58,370 bases of DNA. Source: JAZKDW01 sp040387375. GTDB lineage: Bacteria > Pseudomonadota > Gammaproteobacteria > Burkholderiales > Burkholderiaceae_D. The DNA is taken from contig JAZKDW010000059.1 of NCBI GenBank assembly GCA_040387375.1, positions 1-58,370 on the forward strand. The letters are read 5' to 3'. The translations under genes and the position numbers were made by a program. Position 1 is the stretch's first letter; every line of letters starts with the position of its first letter. Below, piece by piece: positions 42,887 through 50,474 of this stretch. Below the pieces are notes generated by a model, which worked only from the letters and a program-made list of their open reading frames with translations, was not told the DNA's origin and did no database searches.

Positions 42887-44386
42887 ATGAGTCTGCGTTT
42901 TGAACACGGCTTCTTGACGTTGGCACTCATTGCACAGGCGGCATCGGCACTGGCCGATGATCGTTTTTCGGTACGTCATTATGAAATTTCGGGCGCCCAG
43001 GTAGATGCCGAAGTAACCCGCCCCTTTACTGGCGAAAACATATCCATTGAGGACATCCAGCGCGCCTCCCGTGCTGTCGAACAGCGGCTCGGAAAAGGCT
43101 GGAAAGTGATCATTGTTCCTGATCAGGATGTGACCGATGGCACGGTGCGCTTTCAGGCGATCCTCGCGGGTCATCCGCCCATTGTTTCCATTCAGGATCC
43201 AGCAAAAATCGCTGATTATTTTACCGGCTTGCAGGCAGGCATGCCGTTCGACGCCACGCGTGCACGCGCACAAGCTACGCTGTACCGCGACATGACTGGC
43301 GATTTCGCGCGGGTCGATGTACATCCGGAAGCAATCGGCGTCGGGCTGACATTGCAGGCCGATCAATCGATTCAAAAAACGCCGCTGCGTTTTAGTGCCG
43401 GCATCGACAATACCGGGAGCACGGAAACTGGCTGGAACCGTCTTACCCTGACGGCAGGCCACATCAATTTATGGGGCGAACGTCATGTCGGTTCGATTGC
43501 GGCAGTATTGTCGACTGCACAGCCGCAAGACGTGCGTGTGCTGATTGGATCGTATCGAGTACCGTTATTCAACCAGGATGCAGCGCTGGATTTTTACGCC
43601 GCCAACTCACGGTCTGCGATCAGCAATGTAAATGAACTGGCGATCCGCGGCAATGGCACGATCCTTGGCACGCGCTATTCACGATTTGTGGCATTTGACA
43701 GCATCGCCGGCACCCATCAGTTTTCGGTGGGCATCGAGCAGCGCAAGCTGGACAGCGTAGTCAGCTTTAATGATGTGGTTCTCGAGATAACGCCTGACTA
43801 CGCCATGCGGCCTCTTACCCTCGCCTATTCCTATACTCAGGCCGGGCGCTTTACCAGTTCGGTTTCTTTTTCCCGCGGACTGGGCGGCAGCGATGCGGAT
43901 AATGAAACCTACGAGCAGGTTCGTTATGGCGCCAAAGCCAATTACAACATCTTGCGGGGCAGCGCTGAAGCGTTGTGGCCCCTGTTCGGCGGGCTTACCG
44001 GCCGGCTCGCCGTTAGCGGCCAATACACCAATAACGCGCTGGTGCCCGGCGAGCAATTCGGCCTGGGCGGCACCTCGACGATCCGTGGTTTCCAGGAACG
44101 GGAGATCAACAATGACAAGGGTTACCGGATCAGCGCCGAACTCAGCAAGCAGATCGAAGGCGAGCACCGCCTGATCTCGTTTCTGGATCACGGCCGGACT
44201 TCACGCAACGCGGAGCAGCCAGGCGACCCCGGAACGCAAAATGTTTTGAGCGTGGGCATAGGCGCACGTGTTGGTGTGCGCAGCAAATGGGCCGGCGGTC
44301 TCGATTTCGCCCATGTTGTGCGCGGCTCGCAAATCACGCCAAAGGGCAATTACCGCATTCATTTTCACCTGGCAGTTTTTTTCTAA
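42887..44386 (+). CDS. TpsB/FhaC-type two-partner secretion transporter
   Basis: Outer-membrane transporter of the ShlB/FhaC/HecB family (Omp85 superfamily), 499 residues. Order: signal peptide (cleavage near ASALAD, residue 24), POTRA domains (about 27-190, with FSVRHYEISG and VRFQAILAGHPPIVSI), and a C-terminal 16-strand barrel ending in LAVFF with a terminal phenylalanine. The conserved barrel motif that folds into the pore reads IRGFQE (VRGFRE/VRGY in others), inside FGLGGTSTIRGFQERE. The N-terminal helix H1 and linker seem short. The next gene, 9 bp downstream, is a candidate substrate. It leads an eight-gene plus-strand cluster. Confidence 0.92.
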   Translation: MSLRFEHGFLTLALIAQAASALADDRFSVRHYEISGAQVDAEVTRPFTGENISIEDIQRASRAVEQRLGKGWKVIIVPDQDVTDGTVRFQAILAGHPPIVSIQDPAKIADYFTGLQAGMPFDATRARAQATLYRDMTGDFARVDVHPEAIGVGLTLQADQSIQKTPLRFSAGIDNTGSTETGWNRLTLTAGHINLWGERHVGSIAAVLSTAQPQDVRVLIGSYRVPLFNQDAALDFYAANSRSAISNVNELAIRGNGTILGTRYSRFVAFDSIAGTHQFSVGIEQRKLDSVVSFNDVVLEITPDYAMRPLTLAYSYTQAGRFTSSVSFSRGLGGSDADNETYEQVRYGAKANYNILRGSAEALWPLFGGLTGRLAVSGQYTNNALVPGEQFGLGGTSTIRGFQEREINNDKGYRISAELSKQIEGEHRLISFLDHGRTSRNAEQPGDPGTQNVLSVGIGARVGVRSKWAGGLDFAHVVRGSQITPKGNYRIHFHLAVFF

Positions 44387-44395
44387 GGGCCGATC

Positions 44396-45676
44396 ATGCC
44401 TATTAATTTCAAACTCAACTATCTGGCGCTGTTGATTATGTCTGTGCTGGGTCACGCAGCGCACGCCAATCCTGTCGGAGGCAGCAGTACAACCGCGACC
44501 TTCAATACGGTCGGGAATCAGCTCGATGTGACTACCAACGCCACGTCCAGCATCATCAACTGGACATCGTTTTCCATCGCCAACGGTCAGACCACCAATA
44601 TTATCCAGCCTACCAACACATCGGTCAGCCTGAATCGGGTAACGGGTACGGTGTCATCGGTCATCGCGGGAAACCTGAATTCGAACGGCAAAGTGGTTCT
44701 GGTCAATCAGAATGGCATTGTGTTCAGCAGTACCGCTGTCGTCAACGTCGGCGGCCTGATTGCAAGCACGCTGAACATCACCGACGCGGACTTCAATCTG
44801 GGAAACAATGTAATCGCGGGCACAAGTTCGGCCCAGGTGATCAACGAAGGCACTATCGAGGTGAGCAGCGGCGGCACGGCGGCCCTGATCGGGCAGAGCG
44901 TCACCAACGGCAGTTCAGGCGTGATTCGCGCGCCCGATGGCAATGTGTGGTTGCTGGCTGGCCGCGGCGTCACTGTCTCCAGCCTGGGCACGCCGGAGAT
45001 CAGCGCGACGGTCAGTGCGCCGGCAGGCGAAGCGCGTAACCTTGGCAGCCTCTTTTCCCCAGGCGGTCTGGTCGCAATGATTGGCGATACGGTAAAGACC
45101 AGCGGCCTGATCAATGCCGACATGGTGTCCACGACCGCCGGCCGGGTCATCCTTCGTTCCAGCCACGATCTGACGATCGACAGGAATGCCACAATCGAGG
45201 CCCGCGGCGGCAGCGTTGTACTGGATGCATTGGACGGACACGTGAGATTGCTCAAGCGCAGTGTCGTTGATGCGACCGGCGGCACGATAGACATAAATGG
45301 CCTGACCATCACCCAGGACCTTGCCACTGGCACCTCGCTCAAGGCAAACAGGGTGACTACCAGGTCGTCCAAGCGCGGCACACGATTGAACCAGGCAACC
45401 AACGACATCATCAGTCTCACTTCCGAATCGGTGAATGCAGACGGCACCACGGAGCGAACGACGCTGGAAGAAAATTCCATCCTCGAGACGCCTCTGGCCG
45501 ATTTGATTCCACCCAGGATCGAGGGCGTCACCGCCAGCGACCCGAACCGGGATGTCGTCAGCACCCAGACCGCGGAACTTGAGACTTCCCCTGCCGCACC
45601 CTCTTTGCCATCGAACACCGGGAGCAATAATGCCGAAAAAAATCCAATGCGCAATCGTTTTGTATGCAGCGCTTAA
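44396..45676 (+). CDS. short TpsA-like exoprotein with filamentous haemagglutinin N-terminal domain
   Basis: A 426-residue secreted protein. Signal peptide (to about residue 24, HAAHAN), then a TPS secretion domain (about 25-270) with the haemagglutinin signature: NWTSFSIANGQTTNIIQP, RVTGTVSSVIAG and VLVNQNGIVFSS (the NxNG motif), followed by beta-helix repeats such as GNVWLLAGRGVTV. The usual long adhesin or toxin region is missing: only about 130 residues, low in complexity and Thr/Ser/Glu-rich, follow. It is therefore close to a bare TPS domain. It is the likely substrate of the TpsB encoded just before it. Its 3' end overlaps the FecR gene by 47 bp. Confidence 0.88.
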   Translation: MPINFKLNYLALLIMSVLGHAAHANPVGGSSTTATFNTVGNQLDVTTNATSSIINWTSFSIANGQTTNIIQPTNTSVSLNRVTGTVSSVIAGNLNSNGKVVLVNQNGIVFSSTAVVNVGGLIASTLNITDADFNLGNNVIAGTSSAQVINEGTIEVSSGGTAALIGQSVTNGSSGVIRAPDGNVWLLAGRGVTVSSLGTPEISATVSAPAGEARNLGSLFSPGGLVAMIGDTVKTSGLINADMVSTTAGRVILRSSHDLTIDRNATIEARGGSVVLDALDGHVRLLKRSVVDATGGTIDINGLTITQDLATGTSLKANRVTTRSSKRGTRLNQATNDIISLTSESVNADGTTERTTLEENSILETPLADLIPPRIEGVTASDPNRDVVSTQTAELETSPAAPSLPSNTGSNNAEKNPMRNRFVCSA

Positions 45677-46289
45677 TGCAGCGACCTTCATGCCAGACGC
45701 CACTGCGGCGACGGTAGTCGGCAACGTCAACTATGTTTCCGGCGCGGTGTCGATTGCGCACGCCGACGGCAGGAAGCGCCTGATCGGCGTTGGCTCGGTA
45801 CTTGAAAACGGCGATACAGTCCAGACTGCGCAGGATGCGGAGGCGGTGCTGATATTCACCGACAGCCAGCGTATCTATCTGAAGCCCGGGTCGGTATTCC
45901 GCATCGATGACTTCAGTTTCGTTGCGGATAGTCCGGGCGCCAATAAAAGCTTCATCTCGCTCATCAAGGGCGGCTTGCGCACCATCTCGGGACTGATCGG
46001 CAAGCATGGCAATGAAGCGGACTACCAACTTAAAACAAAAACGGCGACGATCGGTATCCGCGGCACGGAATATTCAGTTGTCGACTGTGCGGGCGGCAAT
46101 TGCGGCGGCCTTCCCGACGGCATCCACGTGTCGGTCTACGATGGCCTCGTGCTTGTATCCAATGAGGCCGGCGGCGCGGAAATCGGCACCGGCGCCGGCG
46201 CGATCGTGTTCACCGTGACAGCGCCGGTAACACAACTTCCCGCACGGGAGGTGCAGCCGGTTGTGGCGCCGCCCGAAGCATGTCTGTAG
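45630..46289 (+). CDS. periplasmic FecR-domain protein
   Basis: A 219-residue exported protein: signal peptide of about 27 residues (ending near DATAAT), then a FecR domain (about 30-130: GNVNYVSGAVSIAHADG, LENGDTVQTAQDAEAVLIF, YLKPGSVFRIDDF) and a LysM-free C-terminal beta region with TATIGIRGTEYSVVDC and GNCGG cysteines. There is no transmembrane segment, so it is a soluble periplasmic relative rather than a FecR anti-sigma protein. The ATG at 45630 is set by a GGGAG site 7 bases upstream and by the signal peptide; it lies inside the end of the tpsA frame. It may be a ligand-binding partner of the CHASE2 sensor encoded next. Confidence 0.85.
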   Translation: MPKKIQCAIVLYAALNAATFMPDATAATVVGNVNYVSGAVSIAHADGRKRLIGVGSVLENGDTVQTAQDAEAVLIFTDSQRIYLKPGSVFRIDDFSFVADSPGANKSFISLIKGGLRTISGLIGKHGNEADYQLKTKTATIGIRGTEYSVVDCAGGNCGGLPDGIHVSVYDGLVLVSNEAGGAEIGTGAGAIVFTVTAPVTQLPAREVQPVVAPPEACL

Positions 46290-46325
46290 CAGAGAGGTAA
46301 TCGCGCGAACCGCGGGGAGTTCAAT

Positions 46326-48551
46326 TTGAGGCGCCATGTTTTGCGGTACTCCCTCGGCCTGCTGGTTTTGCTGGTGCTCCTTGGCCATGCGATAAAAAGC
46401 CATGAGCTCTCGTTCGTTAATGCCCTCGACCGGCTTATCTACGACACCAAGGTCAAGGCCAGCATGCCGCAGGACATCGATGAACGTATCGTGATACTCG
46501 ACATTGACGAAAAAAGCCTGGCTGAAATCGGCCGTTGGCCCTGGCAGCGGGACCGGATGGCGACGCTGGTGAATAAATTATTTGATCATTACCGCATCAG
46601 CTTGCTCGGGTTCGACATCGTGCTGGCCGAACCTGACGTCAGCTCCGGACTGAAAATTCTGGAGAAACTGGGCCAGGACGAACTCAAGGATAACCAGCAA
46701 TATCTGGCGACAATGAAACGGCTCAGTCCCCTCCTCGATTACGACAAATTATTTTCCGCGTCGCTCCGGAACCGGCCGGTCGTGCTCGGCTACTACCTGG
46801 CGCAGGAAGGCGTCAGCAGTGGCGCCCTGCCCGCGCCGGTGCTGCGCGCGGGCGCCTTCAGCGGGCGCAAGATCCGCATCACCTCCTGGTTGAGCCACGG
46901 CGGCAATCTGCGTGAATTCCAGGAGGCAGCCACGCGCGGCGGCCATTTCAATCCGATCGTCGATGACGATGGCAGCGTGCGTCGCGTACCCTTGCTGGCT
47001 GAATACAAAGGCGCTTACTACGAAGCCTTTTCTCTCGCGATGGTGCGTGCGCTTTTTGACGGCGCCACCGTGGTTCCCGAGTTTGGCGAAGCGCAGGCCG
47101 CCGGCAGCGGATATGCCGCAATCGAATGGCTGGGCCTGCAGACTCCGCGCGGCAACGCCCATCGCATCTCGGTCGATGAAAATGTCGCCGCGTGGGTGCC
47201 GTACCGCGGTTACCAGAACAGCTATCGGTATTACTCGATCGCAGACGTGCTGGCCAATCGCATCCAGCCACAACTGTTGAACGGAAAGATTGTGATCGTC
47301 GGCACAACGGCGCCGGGCTTGCGCGATTTTAGAACTACACCGGTAAGTCAGCTGTATCCAGGAATGGAAGTGCATGCGAACCTGATCAGCGGCATGCTGG
47401 ATGCATCGATCAAGACCAAACCGCCCTATGCCGATGCGATTGAATCGGTGCTTTTGCTGATGACGGGCGGCGTCATGATTTTCCTGTTCCCGTGGCGCTC
47501 GCCGCTGCGCGCCACGCTGGCGACGCTCACCATGATGGCGCTTGTCATCGGAGTAAACCTGGCGTTCTGGCAGGCCGCAAACTGGGTATTGCCGATTGCC
47601 GCCGGCCTGCTGCTGGTGAGCGCGCTGTTCGTATTGAACATGTCATATGGCTACTTCGTGGAATCCAGAGCGAAGCGGCAGATGGCCGAGCGCTTCGGCC
47701 AGTATGTGCCGCCCGAGCTGGTGCAGAAAATGAGCCTGAATCCGGGAAGCTACAGCATGCAGAGCCGCAAGGCCGAACTGACGGTTCTGTTCTCCGATGT
47801 GCGTGGTTTCACCTCGCTGTCCGAAGGCATGGCGCCGGAGCAGCTGGCACAGCTGATGAATGAGTATCTGACCGCGATGACACTGGTGATACGCAAACAT
47901 CGCGGCACGCTGGACAAGTACATCGGCGATGCCATAGTCGCGTTCTGGGGCGCTCCCATGGACGACCCCCAGCACGCCCGCAATGCGGTGCTGGCGGCGC
48001 TGGAAATGCAGAAATCGCTGCAGGATCTGAACGATACCTTCCGCACGCGGGGCTGGCCGGAAATAAGGATCGGCGTCGGCATCAACACCGGCGCCATGAT
48101 TGTGGGTGACATGGGATCCAGCATCCGCCTGGCCTATACGGTGATGGGCGACGCGGTCAATCTCGGCGCCCGCCTGGAAGGCAAGACCAAGGACTACGGT
48201 GTCAGCGTCATGGTGGGTGAATCCACCCGCACCTCGGTGAACGAGGTGCAGTTCAGGGAACTCGACCGGATCCAGGTCGTGGGCAAGGAAACGTCTGTCA
48301 CGATTTTCGAACCCTTAGGCGCCACCGGGGAATTGTCCGAATCCACTGCGGACGAATTGGCCCTGTGGCAGAAAGCACTTTTTTGCTACCGGCAGCAGGA
48401 CTGGGATCAGGCCGAAGCAGTACTGGCCAGCCTTGTTCGCACCCAACCCGCTTCCAGGCTTTATTTGCTCTACCAGGAACGCATTGCCGCATTTCGCACC
48501 AATCCGCCTGGTGCGGGTTGGAATGGCGTCACCATATTCGATACAAAATAG
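46326..48551 (+). CDS. CHASE2-domain class III adenylyl cyclase
   Basis: A 741-residue membrane sensor-cyclase. Order: one N-terminal helix (about 7-22), a large extracytoplasmic CHASE2 domain (about 25-365), three helices (about 370-455), then a class III cyclase domain (about 480-665) and a C-terminal helical tail. Metal-binding Asp residues are in LFSDVRGFTSL and GDAIVAFWGAP; the Lys of LDKYIGDA and the Thr of AYTVMGDAVN fit ATP rather than GTP specificity; the transition-state Asn and Arg are in NLGARLEG. All catalytic residues appear present, so it should make cAMP. The start is TTG at 46326 with GGGGAG just upstream. The phosphodiesterase gene follows 12 bp on. Confidence 0.92.
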   Translation: MRRHVLRYSLGLLVLLVLLGHAIKSHELSFVNALDRLIYDTKVKASMPQDIDERIVILDIDEKSLAEIGRWPWQRDRMATLVNKLFDHYRISLLGFDIVLAEPDVSSGLKILEKLGQDELKDNQQYLATMKRLSPLLDYDKLFSASLRNRPVVLGYYLAQEGVSSGALPAPVLRAGAFSGRKIRITSWLSHGGNLREFQEAATRGGHFNPIVDDDGSVRRVPLLAEYKGAYYEAFSLAMVRALFDGATVVPEFGEAQAAGSGYAAIEWLGLQTPRGNAHRISVDENVAAWVPYRGYQNSYRYYSIADVLANRIQPQLLNGKIVIVGTTAPGLRDFRTTPVSQLYPGMEVHANLISGMLDASIKTKPPYADAIESVLLLMTGGVMIFLFPWRSPLRATLATLTMMALVIGVNLAFWQAANWVLPIAAGLLLVSALFVLNMSYGYFVESRAKRQMAERFGQYVPPELVQKMSLNPGSYSMQSRKAELTVLFSDVRGFTSLSEGMAPEQLAQLMNEYLTAMTLVIRKHRGTLDKYIGDAIVAFWGAPMDDPQHARNAVLAALEMQKSLQDLNDTFRTRGWPEIRIGVGINTGAMIVGDMGSSIRLAYTVMGDAVNLGARLEGKTKDYGVSVMVGESTRTSVNEVQFRELDRIQVVGKETSVTIFEPLGATGELSESTADELALWQKALFCYRQQDWDQAEAVLASLVRTQPASRLYLLYQERIAAFRTNPPGAGWNGVTIFDTK

Positions 48552-48563
48552 GCCAATCTGAAA

Positions 48564-49331
48564 ATGAAAGTACGAATTCTCGGTTGTAGCGGCGGCATAG
48601 GTGGGCGACATATGCGAACCACGTCCATGCTGGTCGACAATGACATCCTGATCGACGCCGGAACAGGCGTAGGAGAATTGAGCGTGGCGGCACTGGCCCT
48701 GATCGACCACGTCTTCATCACTCACTCGCACCTCGATCATATCGCCATGCTGCCTTTCATCCTCGATACCGTCGGCGACATGCGCAACAAACCGCTAACG
48801 ATGTATGCAACGCAGGCAACGCAGGAGATCATCCGCGCACACATCTTCAATTGGGCGATCTGGCCCGATTTCAGCGAGATTCCCAATGCGGAAAATCCCT
48901 ATCTCCGCTTCGAGACCATCCGGCTGTGCGAGCCGGTGCTCATCAACGGCAGGGAAATTACGCCGCTGCCGGCCAGGCATACGGTGCCCGCTGTTGGCTA
49001 TCGGCTCGACAGCGGCAAGGCAAGCCTGGTGTTTACCGGCGACACCTCGGTCAACGACGAATTCTGGAAAGAAGTCAACAAGATTGCCAATCTGCGTTAC
49101 CTGATCATCGAAACCGCTTTCTGCAATAACGACCGGCAGCTGGCCATCGTTTCAAAACATCTCTGCCCCGACTTGCTGGCCGACGAGCTGCTGAAGCTGC
49201 AGCGCACGCCGGAAATATTCATTACCCATCTCAAGCCCGGCCAGATCGAACTCATCATGCGCGAGATAGAAGAAAAGATAGGAGAGTATTTACCGCGCAT
49301 GCTGCAGAACAATCAGGTATTTGGCTTCTGA
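48564..49331 (+). CDS. MBL-fold cyclic-nucleotide phosphodiesterase (class II type)
   Basis: A 255-residue metallo-beta-lactamase-fold protein resembling class II 3',5'-cAMP phosphodiesterases. Seen: the N-terminal strand VRILGCSGGIG, the metal motif THSHLDHIAMLPF (HxHxDH), a further His in LPARHTVPAVGYRL, Asp in VFTGDTSVNDEFW, and a last His in IFITHLKPGQ. There is no signal peptide, so it is cytoplasmic. Placed between a cyclase gene and a cyclic-nucleotide receptor gene, it is best read as the enzyme that removes the signal. Other MBL activities cannot be ruled out from sequence. Confidence 0.82.
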   Translation: MKVRILGCSGGIGGRHMRTTSMLVDNDILIDAGTGVGELSVAALALIDHVFITHSHLDHIAMLPFILDTVGDMRNKPLTMYATQATQEIIRAHIFNWAIWPDFSEIPNAENPYLRFETIRLCEPVLINGREITPLPARHTVPAVGYRLDSGKASLVFTGDTSVNDEFWKEVNKIANLRYLIIETAFCNNDRQLAIVSKHLCPDLLADELLKLQRTPEIFITHLKPGQIELIMREIEEKIGEYLPRMLQNNQVFGF

Positions 49332-49386
49332 CGATGACCACAGGCGTGACGCGCCTCTTCTTTAATGAAATGCTTGAAGGATTTTT

Positions 49387-50442
49387 ATGCCGCCCGTAAC
49401 GATCGAAGAATTCAAGAACCTGGAACCGCTCTCTACGCTGTCAGCCCAACATGCAGAAGAGCTGGCGCGGTTATGCAATACGGTAAAGATAAAGCGCGGA
49501 GTGAATCCATTTACCCTGGAGATCCTGGATCGCTGCACCCTGTATCTTCTGAAAGGACAATTGCGCCTGGTGTCCACGGATTTTAGCGACGAGGTGCTTG
49601 TCGCCGGCGCCGACTCGGATAATTTTGCCATCGACAAGCGCTCGTCCAGATATATTGAGGCAAAGGCGATCACCGATATCGAAATGATGTATATCGACAG
49701 CGATACGCTCGACGTGATGCTGACCTGGGATCAGTTGACGGGGCCGCGTGGTAAAAATTCGGCAAAGGAAATTACGGACTGGCGCGTCATGTCCGGCGTC
49801 CTTGCTGCCGAAAATCTGAGCAATGGCGTGTTTGCGTCCCTCCCCTCCGCCCACATAGACGCGTTGCTAAAACGTTTTGACCTCATCAGCGCAAGCGCCG
49901 GCCAGCAGGTTATCTGCGAGGGCGATGAAGGTGACTATTACTACATCATTGAAAGTGGCCGTTGCCGCGTAACGCGCCAGGTCGGCGCCACCCAGGTGCA
50001 AGTAGCGGAACTCAAGGCAGGCGATGCCTTCGGCGAGGAGGCGCTGGTGGCCAATACCACCCGCAATGCGAGCGTCACAATGAAAACCGACGGCGTGCTG
50101 CTGAGAATTGCCAAGGCGGATTTCATCGAACTGTTGCGGGAGCCGCTACTACAGCGCCTGAGCCTGCAGGAGTCACAGCAAAAAGTAGCGCGAGGCGCCA
50201 TATGGATCGACGTACGTTTTCCATCGGAATATCGAAACGACAAGTTGACGGGAGCGATCAACGTTCCCGTCAACGAGATTCGCGATCTTTTCAACGCCCT
50301 CGATCGCAACAATGAGTACATCGTCTATTGCCAGAGCGGGCGCCGCAGTTCGGCGGCCGCGTTTCTGTTGGCGCAGTATGGCTACAAGGCGTATGTGCTC
50401 GAAGGCGGATTATGGACTTTGCCAGACGCCACACGGAATTGA
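49387..50442 (+). CDS. cyclic-nucleotide-binding protein fused to rhodanese
   Basis: A 351-residue cytoplasmic protein. Residues about 1-130 look like a degenerate cyclic-nucleotide-binding (CNB) domain without a phosphate cassette. Residues about 145-262 form a canonical CNB domain: GQQVICEGDEGDYYYIIESG and the phosphate-binding cassette GDAFGEEALVANTTRNASV with FGE and Arg. Residues about 265-351 form a rhodanese domain (IWIDVRFPSEYRNDKLTGAI) with the active-site loop YCQSGRRS and nucleophile Cys315. It looks like a receptor whose sulfur-transfer or sulfide-handling output is gated by cyclic nucleotide. The gene follows the phosphodiesterase by 55 bp and precedes the ATPase gene by 32 bp. 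Confidence 0.88.
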   Translation: MPPVTIEEFKNLEPLSTLSAQHAEELARLCNTVKIKRGVNPFTLEILDRCTLYLLKGQLRLVSTDFSDEVLVAGADSDNFAIDKRSSRYIEAKAITDIEMMYIDSDTLDVMLTWDQLTGPRGKNSAKEITDWRVMSGVLAAENLSNGVFASLPSAHIDALLKRFDLISASAGQQVICEGDEGDYYYIIESGRCRVTRQVGATQVQVAELKAGDAFGEEALVANTTRNASVTMKTDGVLLRIAKADFIELLREPLLQRLSLQESQQKVARGAIWIDVRFPSEYRNDKLTGAINVPVNEIRDLFNALDRNNEYIVYCQSGRRSSAAAFLLAQYGYKAYVLEGGLWTLPDATRN

Positions 50443-50474
50443 AAGCGGTTCGAAACGTCAACGGAGAAAATCAG

